From assembly GCF_000315015.1 (NCBI RefSeq), contig NZ_BAEP01000054.1:1-64000 (forward strand): DNA of 64,000 nucleotides. The letters run 5' to 3'. The first letter of the stretch is position 1; each line of letters begins with the position of its first letter. Source of the DNA: Paraglaciecola mesophila KMM 241 (lineage in GTDB: Bacteria > Pseudomonadota > Gammaproteobacteria > Enterobacterales > Alteromonadaceae). A program made the position numbers and the translations under genes. Shown here piece by piece: positions 56,913-64,000 of this stretch. The notes beneath the pieces were generated by a model, which searched no databases, was not told the origin of the DNA, and saw only the letters and a list, made by a program, of their open reading frames with translations.

Positions 56913-56975
56913 ACCAAAGCAGCGATGTAGCGAATATTATGAACGCAAATAATGCAAAAATTGTGTAAGTCATCC

Positions 56976-57002
56976 TAAAGATATGCCCTGGGCTGCCGAT
57001 AC
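56976..57002 (+). promoter_or_regulatory. Sigma-28 promoter of flgMN
   Basis: TAAAG, 14 bases, GCCGATAC: a near-perfect FliA promoter lying 39 bases before the flgM ATG. It implies that flgM, the FliA inhibitor, is itself expressed by FliA, the known feedback arrangement. Confidence 0.9.
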
Positions 57003-57040
57003 AATATTTGAGGAAAGTTTAATAAGGTCAGGTAGTCACT

Positions 57041-57367
57041 ATGTCTATTAACAACATTAACAACAATGGTCAAAAGCAAGTTATTGATAACCAAAAAGTT
57101 AATCAACAACAAACGCAAAACCAACAAGCGAATGAAGCTGCTACAAAGAGCACGTCTTCGCAACCTGTGCGTCAAGATTCTGTTTCGTTGACACAATCTG
57201 CACAGCAATTAGCCCAAGTGCAGAAGAAAAGCGCCGAAGCGCCAGTTAATCAGGAAAAAGTTGATCGTTTAAAGAAAGCGATTCAAAGTGGTGAATACAG
57301 TGTAAATCCTGATAGTTTAGCGAAAAACATTGCATTACAGGAATCAGAAATATTTGGCAGAAACTAG
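57041..57367 (+). CDS. flgM: Anti-sigma-28 factor FlgM
   Basis: A 108-residue protein with a glutamine- and asparagine-rich, probably disordered first half and the FlgM core at the end (QDSVSLTQSAQQLAQVQ, then VDRLKKAIQSGEYSVNPDSLAKNI in pieces). It holds FliA inactive until it is exported through the finished hook. AAGG lies upstream of the ATG. Confidence 0.94.
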   Translation: MSINNINNNGQKQVIDNQKVNQQQTQNQQANEAATKSTSSQPVRQDSVSLTQSAQQLAQVQKKSAEAPVNQEKVDRLKKAIQSGEYSVNPDSLAKNIALQESEIFGRN

Positions 57368-57410
57368 TATCGGCAGCATAATGATTGCCTACTAAAAAAA
57401 GGCAAAAAGA

Positions 57411-57839
57411 ATGTCAGAATTAATAAAAGAAATAACGAAACAGTTCGACCATCTAGAAAATCTCATTCAAGTGCTTGACTCTGAGCTGCATCTCATTAGC
57501 ACCAGAGACGCCGAAGCCCTCATCAATCTACTCAAGAAAAAAGAAGACTTGCTCACTCATATTCAACAGCAAGACGACGCTATCAGTCGATCTTTTGACG
57601 CTACCTCAGAAGAAGAACGAACTGGCCAAGAAATTACAACCATGTTTGAGCGCGCAAAACAGCTAGTATCGGAATGTGAATATCGCACAAAAATAAACCA
57701 AACAGCAGTTGAGCAAGGTCAACTCAGACTAGAGCATTTACGCACATTGCTGCTCGAATCTCGCGCCAAAGAATCAATGACCTATGATAAGAGTGGTAAA
57801 GCCCGGGGTGGCAAAAGTGGTAGAGGGATTAGAGCTTAA
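57411..57839 (+). CDS. flgN: Flagellar export chaperone FlgN
   Basis: A 142-residue helical protein following flgM by 43 bases. The core matches FlgN-like chaperones (IQVLDSELHLISTRDAEALINLLKKKEDLL in pieces). It delivers FlgK and FlgL to the export apparatus. The basic tail KSGKARGGKSGRGIRA is a lineage-specific feature. Confidence 0.88.
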   Translation: MSELIKEITKQFDHLENLIQVLDSELHLISTRDAEALINLLKKKEDLLTHIQQQDDAISRSFDATSEEERTGQEITTMFERAKQLVSECEYRTKINQTAVEQGQLRLEHLRTLLLESRAKESMTYDKSGKARGGKSGRGIRA

Positions 57840-58168
57840 GTTGTAACTGATTCAGTTGAGCGCTTTATTAATTCAATTAGCGATTCGTTTTGTAGAAATA
57901 CTCAAGACAAAATTTATTAACAGTTTTTCTGACGCCTTTATTTATAGGTTCTTTTTATCGACTATTTCAATGACTGTTTTCACACGTACTTTTCAACTAC
58001 ACAGTTTTGCCATTCATGTAAAAACGAAGAGTCAGACTCTGATATAGCTAGTTCATAATCAAATAATTCACTTTAAAAAAGTTCACATCAAACATTCATC
58101 CACGGCAACCTATTGCCGCCTAGCTAACTTAAGTAGCCCGTCGCACCTTAGTGCTAACCTTACGACTT
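57840..58168. other. Convergent intergenic region flgN/flgP
   Basis: 329 bases without a supported gene. A perfect six-base hairpin CGGCAA-CCTA-TTGCCG (58103-58118) could weakly terminate either gene, but no T tract follows it on either strand. A 63-codon frame at 57856-58047 has no ribosome-binding site and an unremarkable composition. Confidence 0.45.
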
Positions 58169-58630
58169 CTAATAGTAATGTACATCCTTTACTCGTTTAG
58201 GCCGCGCAGTTGAGAGGTAAATGTCATACACACGTTTAAAGTCTAACTCTAGTTCTGTTGCATACAGATCGTCACCTACCGGATAGCTTTTAATAACGCG
58301 AGCACCGCGAATAACGCCTTGAACTGAGCTCGACAAACGCTCATCTGATAACAAAAAATTTGATAACGTTTGGCTGCCGTCAACTTTTTGGCCATATACT
58401 TGCTCAGTGAGCTCGCGATACGCATCAAGTTTCGAGGCCTTAATCGCCATTAATATCTTTGTGGAGTCTGAATTGCCACGTTGTCCTTTAATTGGCGCAT
58501 AACCAATGGCTGATAGCACTGGGTAATCTTGCGGCTCTACCACTTCCCATTCAACTTGTTTATCAAAGACTGATGAGCAGCCAACAAGCACTAGGCTCAA
58601 ACCCAATAAAGTCATACTTAATATTTTCAT
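58169..58630 (-). CDS. flgP: Flagellar outer-membrane lipoprotein FlgP
   Basis: About 153 residues. A lipoprotein signal (ILSMTLLGLSLVLVGCSS) places the acylated cysteine near residue 18. The body has the LPP20/FlgP features ILMAIKASKLDAYRELTEQVYG and GVIRGARVIKSYPVGDDLYATEL. FlgP builds the basal disk under the outer membrane around the motor. I chose the ATG at 58630, for which GGAA is properly spaced, over the one two codons earlier. FlgO, often next to FlgP in Vibrio, is not seen here. Confidence 0.9.
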   Translation of the reverse strand: MKILSMTLLGLSLVLVGCSSVFDKQVEWEVVEPQDYPVLSAIGYAPIKGQRGNSDSTKILMAIKASKLDAYRELTEQVYGQKVDGSQTLSNFLLSDERLSSSVQGVIRGARVIKSYPVGDDLYATELELDFKRVYDIYLSTARPKRVKDVHYY

Positions 58631-58719
58631 AATCATTCCAGTGATAACGGACCTGCACCTTTAATTAAGTGCTTTTATGACCATTCATAGTTGTAACTTG
58701 ATAACTAGTAACAATAGCA

Positions 58720-58735
58720 AGCAAGAACCGCACCT
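58720..58735 (-). promoter_or_regulatory. Possible sigma-54 promoter of flgP
   Basis: Minus-strand AGGTGC-GGTTC-TTGCT keeps GG and GC ten bases apart and a perfect -12 half; the -24 half is weak. It lies about 90 bases before flgP. Confidence 0.45.
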
Positions 58736-58796
58736 ATATTTGAAAATGTAACACCAATAGGAGGTAGCCGGTAATACTCTTCCAATGAATTAGTTT

Positions 58797-58812
58797 AGGT
58801 ACGAAAAATGCT
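58797..58812 (+). promoter_or_regulatory. Possible sigma-54 promoter of flgT
   Basis: AGGTAC-GAAAA-ATGCT keeps GG and GC ten bases apart, with mismatches in both halves. It lies about 100 bases before flgT and faces away from the flgP candidate. Confidence 0.35.
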
Positions 58813-58914
58813 TCATTCGAACATATTGGGAAAATTGACAGTTTTTTATTCTATTTCGTCATTTTTCAAAGAGTAAAAGCACAACCTTAGTCATCATCAC
58901 AAGCGAGCAACACT

Positions 58915-60084
58915 ATGCCAAAGCCAGGCGACATGCTAACCACCTTATTAACCTGGGTTTTCTTGGTACTCATTTCGATGCCAATACCAACCAATGCGGC
59001 GTGGTTCGAAGCGACGGGTCAAGCAGTTATCAATAACGGCAATAAGGCCTTAGCTAAAAAGCAAGCCACTCATGAGGCCGTCAAACAGGCATTGATGTTC
59101 GCGGGCGCGTCCATTACCAGTGTGCAGGCAATGTCGAATGGCTTACTGGAAAATGACCGGTTCGAAATACGCAGTGGCGGTGAAGTCAATGACTTAACTT
59201 TGATCAGTGAAACTTACCATGATGATTATGTGACCGTCGTCATTCGCGCAGACATCTTTGCCCAAAGAACACAGTGTGATGCGGCACAGTATAAAAAGCG
59301 TTTAGTCAGTACTTGGTTCCCTATTCGAGACCGACAGCAAGGTATCACTGGTGGATTAACAGGATTTGGCCAAACAGTCAGTGAGCGCTTTGAACAACAG
59401 TTTAACCAGACCAGTCGTTTCGCGCGCATGACTCAGCGCCAACCTTACTATTTATCACCGCAAAGCCCTGACATAGAAAGCGACATCATCACGCTGGCTC
59501 GCCAAACTGATAATCAATATGTGCTGATTGGTGAAATCACCGAGTTCTCTGTAGAACGCTCGTCACGTAATGCATTGCTATTTTGGCAAGATGCCCCGTT
59601 GTCTAGGAATTTTCGTTTAGAACTCTCCTTATACGACGGCAACAACGCTAATTTGCTCAAGCAAGAACGCTTAGCTACTAACACGCCGTGGGAATTTGAA
59701 CTACACCAACAAGTCAGCCCATCCAGTCAGCTGTTATGGCAGTCGCAGTTTGGCCAAGCTGTGACCGCAATAATCACCGAACAAGCATCATTAATAGATG
59801 AAGCCTTAGACTGTCTACCTACTTACGCTCGAGTTTTACAGGTCAATAGCGAGCAACTCACCGTCAACATTGGCAAACAAGACGGTGTACAGATTGGTGA
59901 CGAGTTAACCCTTTTCAAACACACCCAATTTGTGGATGCCATCGGTAACCTGCATCAACAATTACGGCTTCATCCAAATCAAGTGAAAGTGATGCAAGTG
60001 TACAATGAAACCGCTGTGCTAATGTCGACCTCAAGCGTCCCATTGGCTAACATTCAACCAAACGATTTTGTGGCACGTCAGTAG
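58915..60084 (+). CDS. flgT: Flagellar H-ring protein FlgT
   Basis: A 389-residue periplasmic protein with a signal peptide (LTTLLTWVFLVLISMPIPTNAA). The first domain has WFEATGQAVINNGNKALAKKQATHEAVKQAL in pieces; the C-terminal domain has LQVNSEQLTVNIGKQDGVQIGDELTLF. FlgT forms the H ring that lets polar sodium-driven motors anchor their stators. It is divergent from flgP, with which it cooperates at the basal body. Confidence 0.92.
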   Translation: MPKPGDMLTTLLTWVFLVLISMPIPTNAAWFEATGQAVINNGNKALAKKQATHEAVKQALMFAGASITSVQAMSNGLLENDRFEIRSGGEVNDLTLISETYHDDYVTVVIRADIFAQRTQCDAAQYKKRLVSTWFPIRDRQQGITGGLTGFGQTVSERFEQQFNQTSRFARMTQRQPYYLSPQSPDIESDIITLARQTDNQYVLIGEITEFSVERSSRNALLFWQDAPLSRNFRLELSLYDGNNANLLKQERLATNTPWEFELHQQVSPSSQLLWQSQFGQAVTAIITEQASLIDEALDCLPTYARVLQVNSEQLTVNIGKQDGVQIGDELTLFKHTQFVDAIGNLHQQLRLHPNQVKVMQVYNETAVLMSTSSVPLANIQPNDFVARQ

Positions 60085-60133
60085 CGCTTTCATTATGAGT
60101 AGTGCTGGGCAATAATAGCAGCGCTTGAACGGC

Positions 60134-60208
60134 GTCCCCGTAGTTTAATGGATAAAACGAGCCCCTCCTAAGGGCTAGATCTTGGTTCGATTCCAGGTGG
60201 GGATACCA
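60134..60208 (+). tRNA. tRNA-Arg (anticodon CCT)
   Basis: A 75-base cloverleaf ending in encoded CCA. The acceptor stem GTCCCCG pairs with TGGGGAT (two G-T pairs), the anticodon arm AGCCC-CTCCTAA-GGGCT places CCT at 60167-60169, and the T arm is CTTGG-TTCGATT-CCAGG. The body resembles the rare-codon arginine tRNA ArgW, a frequent integration site in other gammaproteobacteria. The following region shows no copy of its 3' end within this window. Confidence 0.97.
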
Positions 60209-60333
60209 AATTAGTTTTAGATTGAATCACTTCTTGTCGCCAAGGTTTATTACAATAACTCCCCCCTAGTTACCAAGCCGTTTATTTTATACCTAGATTA
60301 TATTTACTTAGAGACCCTATTTTTACTGGATAT

Positions 60334-60347
60334 ATGCCCATGGGCAT
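60334..60347. repeat. Perfect palindrome after the tRNA gene
   Basis: ATGCCCA-TGGGCAT is a 14-base perfect palindrome followed by GTTTTG. It may act as a weak terminator for the tRNA transcript or as a protein-binding site. Confidence 0.4.
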
Positions 60348-60423
60348 GTTTTGAGAAACTGAACTAGTTTTGTGTGAATCGAAAATAGATGGATAAAGAG
60401 CGAACAGAATACCTAGTTCAAAT

Positions 60424-60451
60424 ATGCTCAGGGGCTTGTGTCCCTGAGCAT
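60424..60451 (-). terminator. Hairpin after the serine protease gene
   Basis: A perfect 10-bp stem ATGCTCAGGG/CCCTGAGCAT (60424-60433 with 60442-60451) with an eight-base loop starts five bases after the protease stop. The minus-strand tract after it (ATTTG) is only weakly T-rich, so it is a probable rather than certain terminator. Confidence 0.6.
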
Positions 60452-60456
60452 GACGT

Positions 60457-61413
60457 TTATGCGTCTTGTTCTCTAGCGTGACGCACGAGATTTGTCATCC
60501 AAGAACCTCCTGAGCACCAGTTTTCATCAGATGCTTCCGCTGATGCCACGGCAACGACATATGGCCCATCGTTCCAAAATGCAAACATAGGCCCACCCGA
60601 GTTACCGGGTGTTAAATCCGCGTGGGTACTCATCGATCTACCTGGGCCGAGATCATACCAAGGCTCATCAAGTTTCTTATCCCTTTGGTAAGTTGGTCGC
60701 ATGGTGCCGCCTATGCTTCCAGGATAACCAATGTTGAACCAGTAGGGTTCGCCATCCCATGAGCTGTTGTACGTCCGAGTCCCCATCCAACCAAATAAAT
60801 CACCGATTCTGTCATTCGTTACTAGCACGGCATAATCTTCATCAACCTCAAACCAACTAACGGTACGACCGGTAATTTTGGTGTAAAACCAAACTCTTGA
60901 TATAGATGTGCTAGCCCTAAGAGAGCCGGCAGACCTATGTACTTCAACCGTGCCTGCACCATTTGAACTCCAATCAACTACGTGACTTGCAGTTAACACA
61001 TGCCGAGGACCAACAATAACTCCAGACCCACTCCCAGATGACGTAACGACTTTACAAATGGTTCCCCACGGATAACTCGTGTCATTGTATATCCTGCGGT
61101 CCTCTGCGTTAAAAACAGTCAATGGCTTTAAGTCTTTACCGTTGAGAGTTACTCGCGCGGGCTTAGCTAGCTTTGCTTTACAAGGTTTTGGGCTGGTGCC
61201 GAACCACTTAGGTATCATTGGAATGGTGGGTTTACTGTCAACATCTTGGATACTTTTATGCTCAACGCTCTTCAGTTTGTAGCTCTTTAACTCAGGCAAG
61301 AGCATCGATTGCAGCTCCTTGGGAATTTTACCTTTCGAACTTCTAGCAAAAAATTTAGCAACTTGATCGTAGGCCAAGGGGGATTCAACATCTTTTTCAT
61401 TTCCATTAGTCAT
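60457..61413 (-). CDS. Trypsin-like (V8-type) serine protease
   Basis: A 318-residue protein with a chymotrypsin-fold triad: histidine in VLTASHVVDW, aspartate in DEDYAVLV and serine in PGNSGGPMFAFW. The GVIVGPRHVLTASHV opening resembles glutamyl-endopeptidase/V8-type proteases. About 120 N-terminal residues look like a pro-region (SMLLPELKSYKLKSVEH), but no signal peptide is visible at the annotated start. AGGAAA precedes the ATG. It lies just beyond a tRNA gene with no functional link to flagella, so it may be a recent arrival. Confidence 0.87.
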   Translation of the reverse strand: MTNGNEKDVESPLAYDQVAKFFARSSKGKIPKELQSMLLPELKSYKLKSVEHKSIQDVDSKPTIPMIPKWFGTSPKPCKAKLAKPARVTLNGKDLKPLTVFNAEDRRIYNDTSYPWGTICKVVTSSGSGSGVIVGPRHVLTASHVVDWSSNGAGTVEVHRSAGSLRASTSISRVWFYTKITGRTVSWFEVDEDYAVLVTNDRIGDLFGWMGTRTYNSSWDGEPYWFNIGYPGSIGGTMRPTYQRDKKLDEPWYDLGPGRSMSTHADLTPGNSGGPMFAFWNDGPYVVAVASAEASDENWCSGGSWMTNLVRHAREQDA

Positions 61414-62029
61414 TAGAATTTCCTTTTAAAATTAAATAATGTTTATCAGTAATCTCTACTAAATGATCACCACTATGAGCATAGTCGCTGCTCAATATCG
61501 ACGCGAGTCAAATGGAATTTTTTTACCTTAAATGGGAAGGCAGTGGATTGAGAATTACGCTCTTAATAAGCTAAATTTTTCTCGATATTGGAAATTCGCC
61601 CCTAGGCACGCCGAGTCAAAATCTTGCAACATATCTAAAGACATCATAAATGGAAGCGACGCTGACTTTCTCATTTTGAAAGAAACAACACCCATTGACG
61701 TAAAGCTTAGATAAGTGTTTTTTACCGCAAGTATTATCGCGTCTGCCGAAGGGGCAAGAAATTAGAGTATGTTTCGTAATGATTTCATTACTCACAAAAT
61801 CATCACGAAACAGGGTAAATCCACTTCATTACCCCACATAAGCAATACATTTCTACACCAGTGAAATTATCACGACATATTTCACTAACCGCTCATACTT
61901 AATACTGTTCACCCCGCCTATAAGTTATTGATAATAGTTTGCATTACCCTTTCTCTTTACATATTATCTCGACGTTTTTAGCATGCTTGACACACAATCA
62001 ACACAAAAGTAACGGATACCTAAACTAAA
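61414..62029. other. Intergenic region upstream of the TonB receptor
   Basis: 616 bases with no established gene. A 60-codon frame at 61532-61714 lacks a ribosome-binding site; its end (SDADFLILKETTPIDVKLR) faintly resembles a nuclease-type motif and might be a remnant. Two inverted repeats (61771-61811 and 61861-61889) lie 140-260 bases before the receptor gene. No clear Fur box was identified by eye. Confidence 0.45.
61771..61811. repeat. Long inverted repeat upstream of the TonB receptor
   Basis: GTTTCGTAATGATTT (61771-61785) and AAATCATCACGAAAC (61797-61811) are inverted copies over 15 bases with one mismatch around an 11-base spacer. A second, shorter one (AGTGAAAT and ATTTCACT) follows near 61861-61889. 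They may be a regulator operator or a transcript hairpin controlling the receptor. Confidence 0.6.
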
Positions 62030-64000
62030 ATGAAAAGAACGCTACTCGCTACCGCTATCGCAACCACAATGTTTACCGCAGTTGCACAAGAAACGCCTAA
62101 CAGTAGAGCCATTGAAACCGTCACTATTTACGGCAATCAACTTAAAGCACAGGAAGCAACAGGCGCGGCACAGTACATTGGTGAGCAAGACTTGGAGAAG
62201 TTCGCCTATACAGATATTCAACGCATTATTAGGCAAGCGCCGGGTGTGTCTTTACAAGTAGAAGACGGTTACGGCTTACGCCCAAACATCAGTATCCGCG
62301 GTGTAGCGACTGAGCGAAGTGGTCGTATTACGTTGTTAGAAGACAACGTTTTGATTGCTCCAGCCCCCTACTCTGCCCCTTCTGCGTACTACTTTCCCAC
62401 AGCTGGGAGAATGAGCGCTTTTGAAGTGGTTAAAGGCCCTGCGGCGATTACCCAAGGGCCTTATACTATAGGCGGGGCAATCAATATGATTTCAACACCT
62501 ATCCCAAGCACCCAAAGTGGACAAGTCACATTGGAAGCAGGTCAAGATGCAACCTATCGCGCCCACGCCACGATAGGCGGTCAGAATAACAATGGCTTCG
62601 GTTATTTACTTGAAGCGCACCAATGGCAATCCGATGGTTTTCAAGACATTGACCGCAGCAGCAATGACACAGGTTTAGATGTGACCGATGTCACCATGAA
62701 ACTTGCCTACGCGCCAAGTGATTCACGTCATAGCGTAGAGCTTAAACTGCAATACACAGATCAAGATTCAGAGCAAAGCTACTTAGGTTTGACGGATGCT
62801 GACTTTGCTAACAACGCACAGCGTCGCTATGGTTTATCAGCTCTAGACAACATCAGCACAGAACATACACAAGTGATGTTAAATTATGCGTTTGAAATTA
62901 ATAAAGACTTACACTTCACGACTGTTGCTTATAACAATACCCACGAACGTGATTGGTTTAAAACCGAAGGGATTGACTTAGATGGTAGCGAAAACGCCCA
63001 GGACTTCTCACGTACCAGTTGGTCCGATGTAGTCAACGCTATCAATAGCAATGAAGCAATTGGTGATACCAGTGTCGCGATGCTTCAAGGCATTTTAGAT
63101 GGCAGCGTAAATACTGAAGTCGGCAGCATTCAATTGCGCTCTAACAGTCGAGAGTATTATTCACGTGGTATTCAATTTGGTTTGAACTGGAACAAGCAAC
63201 TCGGTGAAGCCAAGCATCATATTGAGATGGGTGTGCGCCTACACGAGGATGAAGAGGACCGCCTACAGCGTAACAGTACCTACCAGCAAGTAGACGGCCA
63301 ATTGTTATTAAGTGATTTAGGGGAGCTTGGCAACGCGGGCAATCGCGTACAGGATGCAGATGCATTAGCTCTGCACGTTTACGATCGCATAGAGCTCGGT
63401 GATTGGGTATTCACCCCAGGTTTACGCTTTGAAGATATCAGCCAAAGCCGCACTCGCTACACAAATGGCGCTGAGCGAGTATTTCGTGACGACAGAGAAA
63501 ACGACACCACGGTATTATTACCAGGTTTAGGCGTGTTGTATAAAGTGGATAGCAACCTAAACTTGATTGCTGGTGCTCATAAAGGGTTCACTGCACCAAG
63601 TAACTCCCCTGGCGCGAAAGAAGAAGAAGCGGTTAACTATGAACTTGGCTTTCGCTACAACAATAACGCTTTGAACGCAGAGTTAGTCTACTTTTTAAGC
63701 GATTACGACAACATCGTAGGAGTGTGTACTGCATCTTCTGGCAGTAATTGTGAAATAGGTGACGCGTTTAATGGGGATGCTGCCACAGTGCAAGGCATTG
63801 AATTCTTACTCAAAACCGAGTTAGGCCAAATTAACGGCGTGCGCATTCCATTCAATCTAACCTACAGCTACATCGACAGTGAATTTGATACGGACATTTC
63901 AGGCACTGACTTTTTTGGAGACGTTAGTGCTGGCGACAGTATTCCTTATATTCCAGAAAACCAAGGCCAAATAACCATAGGGTTAGAAGGCGATAAATGG
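62030..64000 (+). CDS. TonB-dependent receptor, FecA-like (3' end beyond window)
   Basis: 657 codons are present and the frame is open to the right edge. A signal peptide (MKRTLLATAIATTMFTAVAQ) precedes a plug domain with IETVTIYGNQLKAQEATGAAQYIGEQDLEKF in pieces, RIIRQAPGVSLQ, LRPNISIRGVATERSG and VKGPAAITQGPYTIGGAIN. Barrel strands follow (LEAHQWQSDGFQDID, YLGLTDADFANN). The YLGLTDADF segment is typical of FecA-like ferric-citrate-type receptors in marine gammaproteobacteria. The ligand cannot be fixed from sequence. It should import an iron chelate or similar compound through the outer membrane. Confidence 0.93.
   Translation, partial: MKRTLLATAIATTMFTAVAQETPNSRAIETVTIYGNQLKAQEATGAAQYIGEQDLEKFAYTDIQRIIRQAPGVSLQVEDGYGLRPNISIRGVATERSGRITLLEDNVLIAPAPYSAPSAYYFPTAGRMSAFEVVKGPAAITQGPYTIGGAINMISTPIPSTQSGQVTLEAGQDATYRAHATIGGQNNNGFGYLLEAHQWQSDGFQDIDRSSNDTGLDVTDVTMKLAYAPSDSRHSVELKLQYTDQDSEQSYLGLTDADFANNAQRRYGLSALDNISTEHTQVMLNYAFEINKDLHFTTVAYNNTHERDWFKTEGIDLDGSENAQDFSRTSWSDVVNAINSNEAIGDTSVAMLQGILDGSVNTEVGSIQLRSNSREYYSRGIQFGLNWNKQLGEAKHHIEMGVRLHEDEEDRLQRNSTYQQVDGQLLLSDLGELGNAGNRVQDADALALHVYDRIELGDWVFTPGLRFEDISQSRTRYTNGAERVFRDDRENDTTVLLPGLGVLYKVDSNLNLIAGAHKGFTAPSNSPGAKEEEAVNYELGFRYNNNALNAELVYFLSDYDNIVGVCTASSGSNCEIGDAFNGDAATVQGIEFLLKTELGQINGVRIPFNLTYSYIDSEFDTDISGTDFFGDVSAGDSIPYIPENQGQITIGLEGDKW

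Noticed and set aside
57856-58047. Plus-strand 63-codon frame between flgN and flgP
   Set aside because: No ribosome-binding site, hydrophobic and phenylalanine-rich from AT-rich sequence, no recognisable family.
60134-61440. Prophage or genomic island starting at the tRNA gene
   Set aside because: No integrase, no repeated tRNA end and no phage genes are visible in the window; kept only as a possibility.
61532-61714. Plus-strand 60-codon frame upstream of the TonB receptor
   Set aside because: The end resembles a PD-(D/E)XK-like motif only faintly, there is no ribosome-binding site, and the start of such a domain is missing; at most a remnant.

Overview
The window is chromosomal DNA of a marine-type gammaproteobacterium, most likely of the Alteromonadales (Alteromonas/Paraglaciecola/Pseudoalteromonas-like). 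This placement is inferred from the Vibrio/Pseudomonas-style polar flagellar regulators FlrA/FlrB/FlrC, the H-ring/basal-disk proteins FlgT and FlgP, the gene order, moderate-to-low GC and a FecA-like TonB receptor. No gene fixes the species. I found no CRISPR array, rRNA or insertion sequence.

Layout. From the left edge, all on the minus strand: the first codons of fliG, then fliF, fliE, flrC, flrB, flrA and a divergent flagellin (1-7.7 kb). At 8.1-17.9 kb a plus-strand, AT-rich cassette holds a very large Maf-type flagellin glycosyltransferase, a sulfotransferase-like gene, two methyltransferases, a radical SAM/SPASM enzyme, a class III aminotransferase and a second Maf-like protein. From 34.7 down to 17.9 kb (minus strand) lies a pseudaminic-acid operon (pseB, pseC, pseF, a GT9 glycosyltransferase, pseI, pseG, pseH), followed by an acyl carrier protein, an acyl-adenylate ligase, an SDR reductase, UDP-galactopyranose mutase, glycosyltransferases and methyltransferases. 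Next come fliT, fliS, fliD, flaG and three close flagellin paralogues (34.9-42.0 kb). A plus-strand beta-propeller (sialidase-like) gene at 42.2-43.2 kb separates them from flgL, flgK, flgJ, flgI, flgH, flgG, flgF, then flgE, flgD, flgC, flgB, cheR and cheV (43.3-56.0 kb). flgA, flgM and flgN run on the plus strand, then divergent flgP and flgT. After flgT come a tRNA-Arg(CCT), a secreted-type serine protease without a visible signal peptide and a truncated TonB-dependent receptor.

How it works together. The flagellar genes carry readable promoters of two classes. Sigma-54 type sites (GG-N10-GC) lie before fliE, flrB, flgF and flgB, with weaker ones before flgP and flgT. Sigma-28 type sites (TAAAG-N14/15-(G)YCGATAA) lie before the three close flagellins and flgM. 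This fits the FlrA -> FlrBC -> FliA cascade. The sugar genes between fliT and the divergent flagellin should build CMP-pseudaminic acid and transfer it, probably further acylated, methylated, aminated or sulfated, to the flagellins.

Most interesting points: two genes of the plus-strand tailoring cassette are each split by a frameshift near their 3' ends, one of them exactly at an A_AAA_AAA heptamer; the cassette combines enzymes I do not know as a described flagellin-glycan tailoring set; about 0.9 kb with its own sigma-28-like site sits between a flagellin 3' region and its terminator; and a sialidase-like propeller gene lies within the flagellin block.
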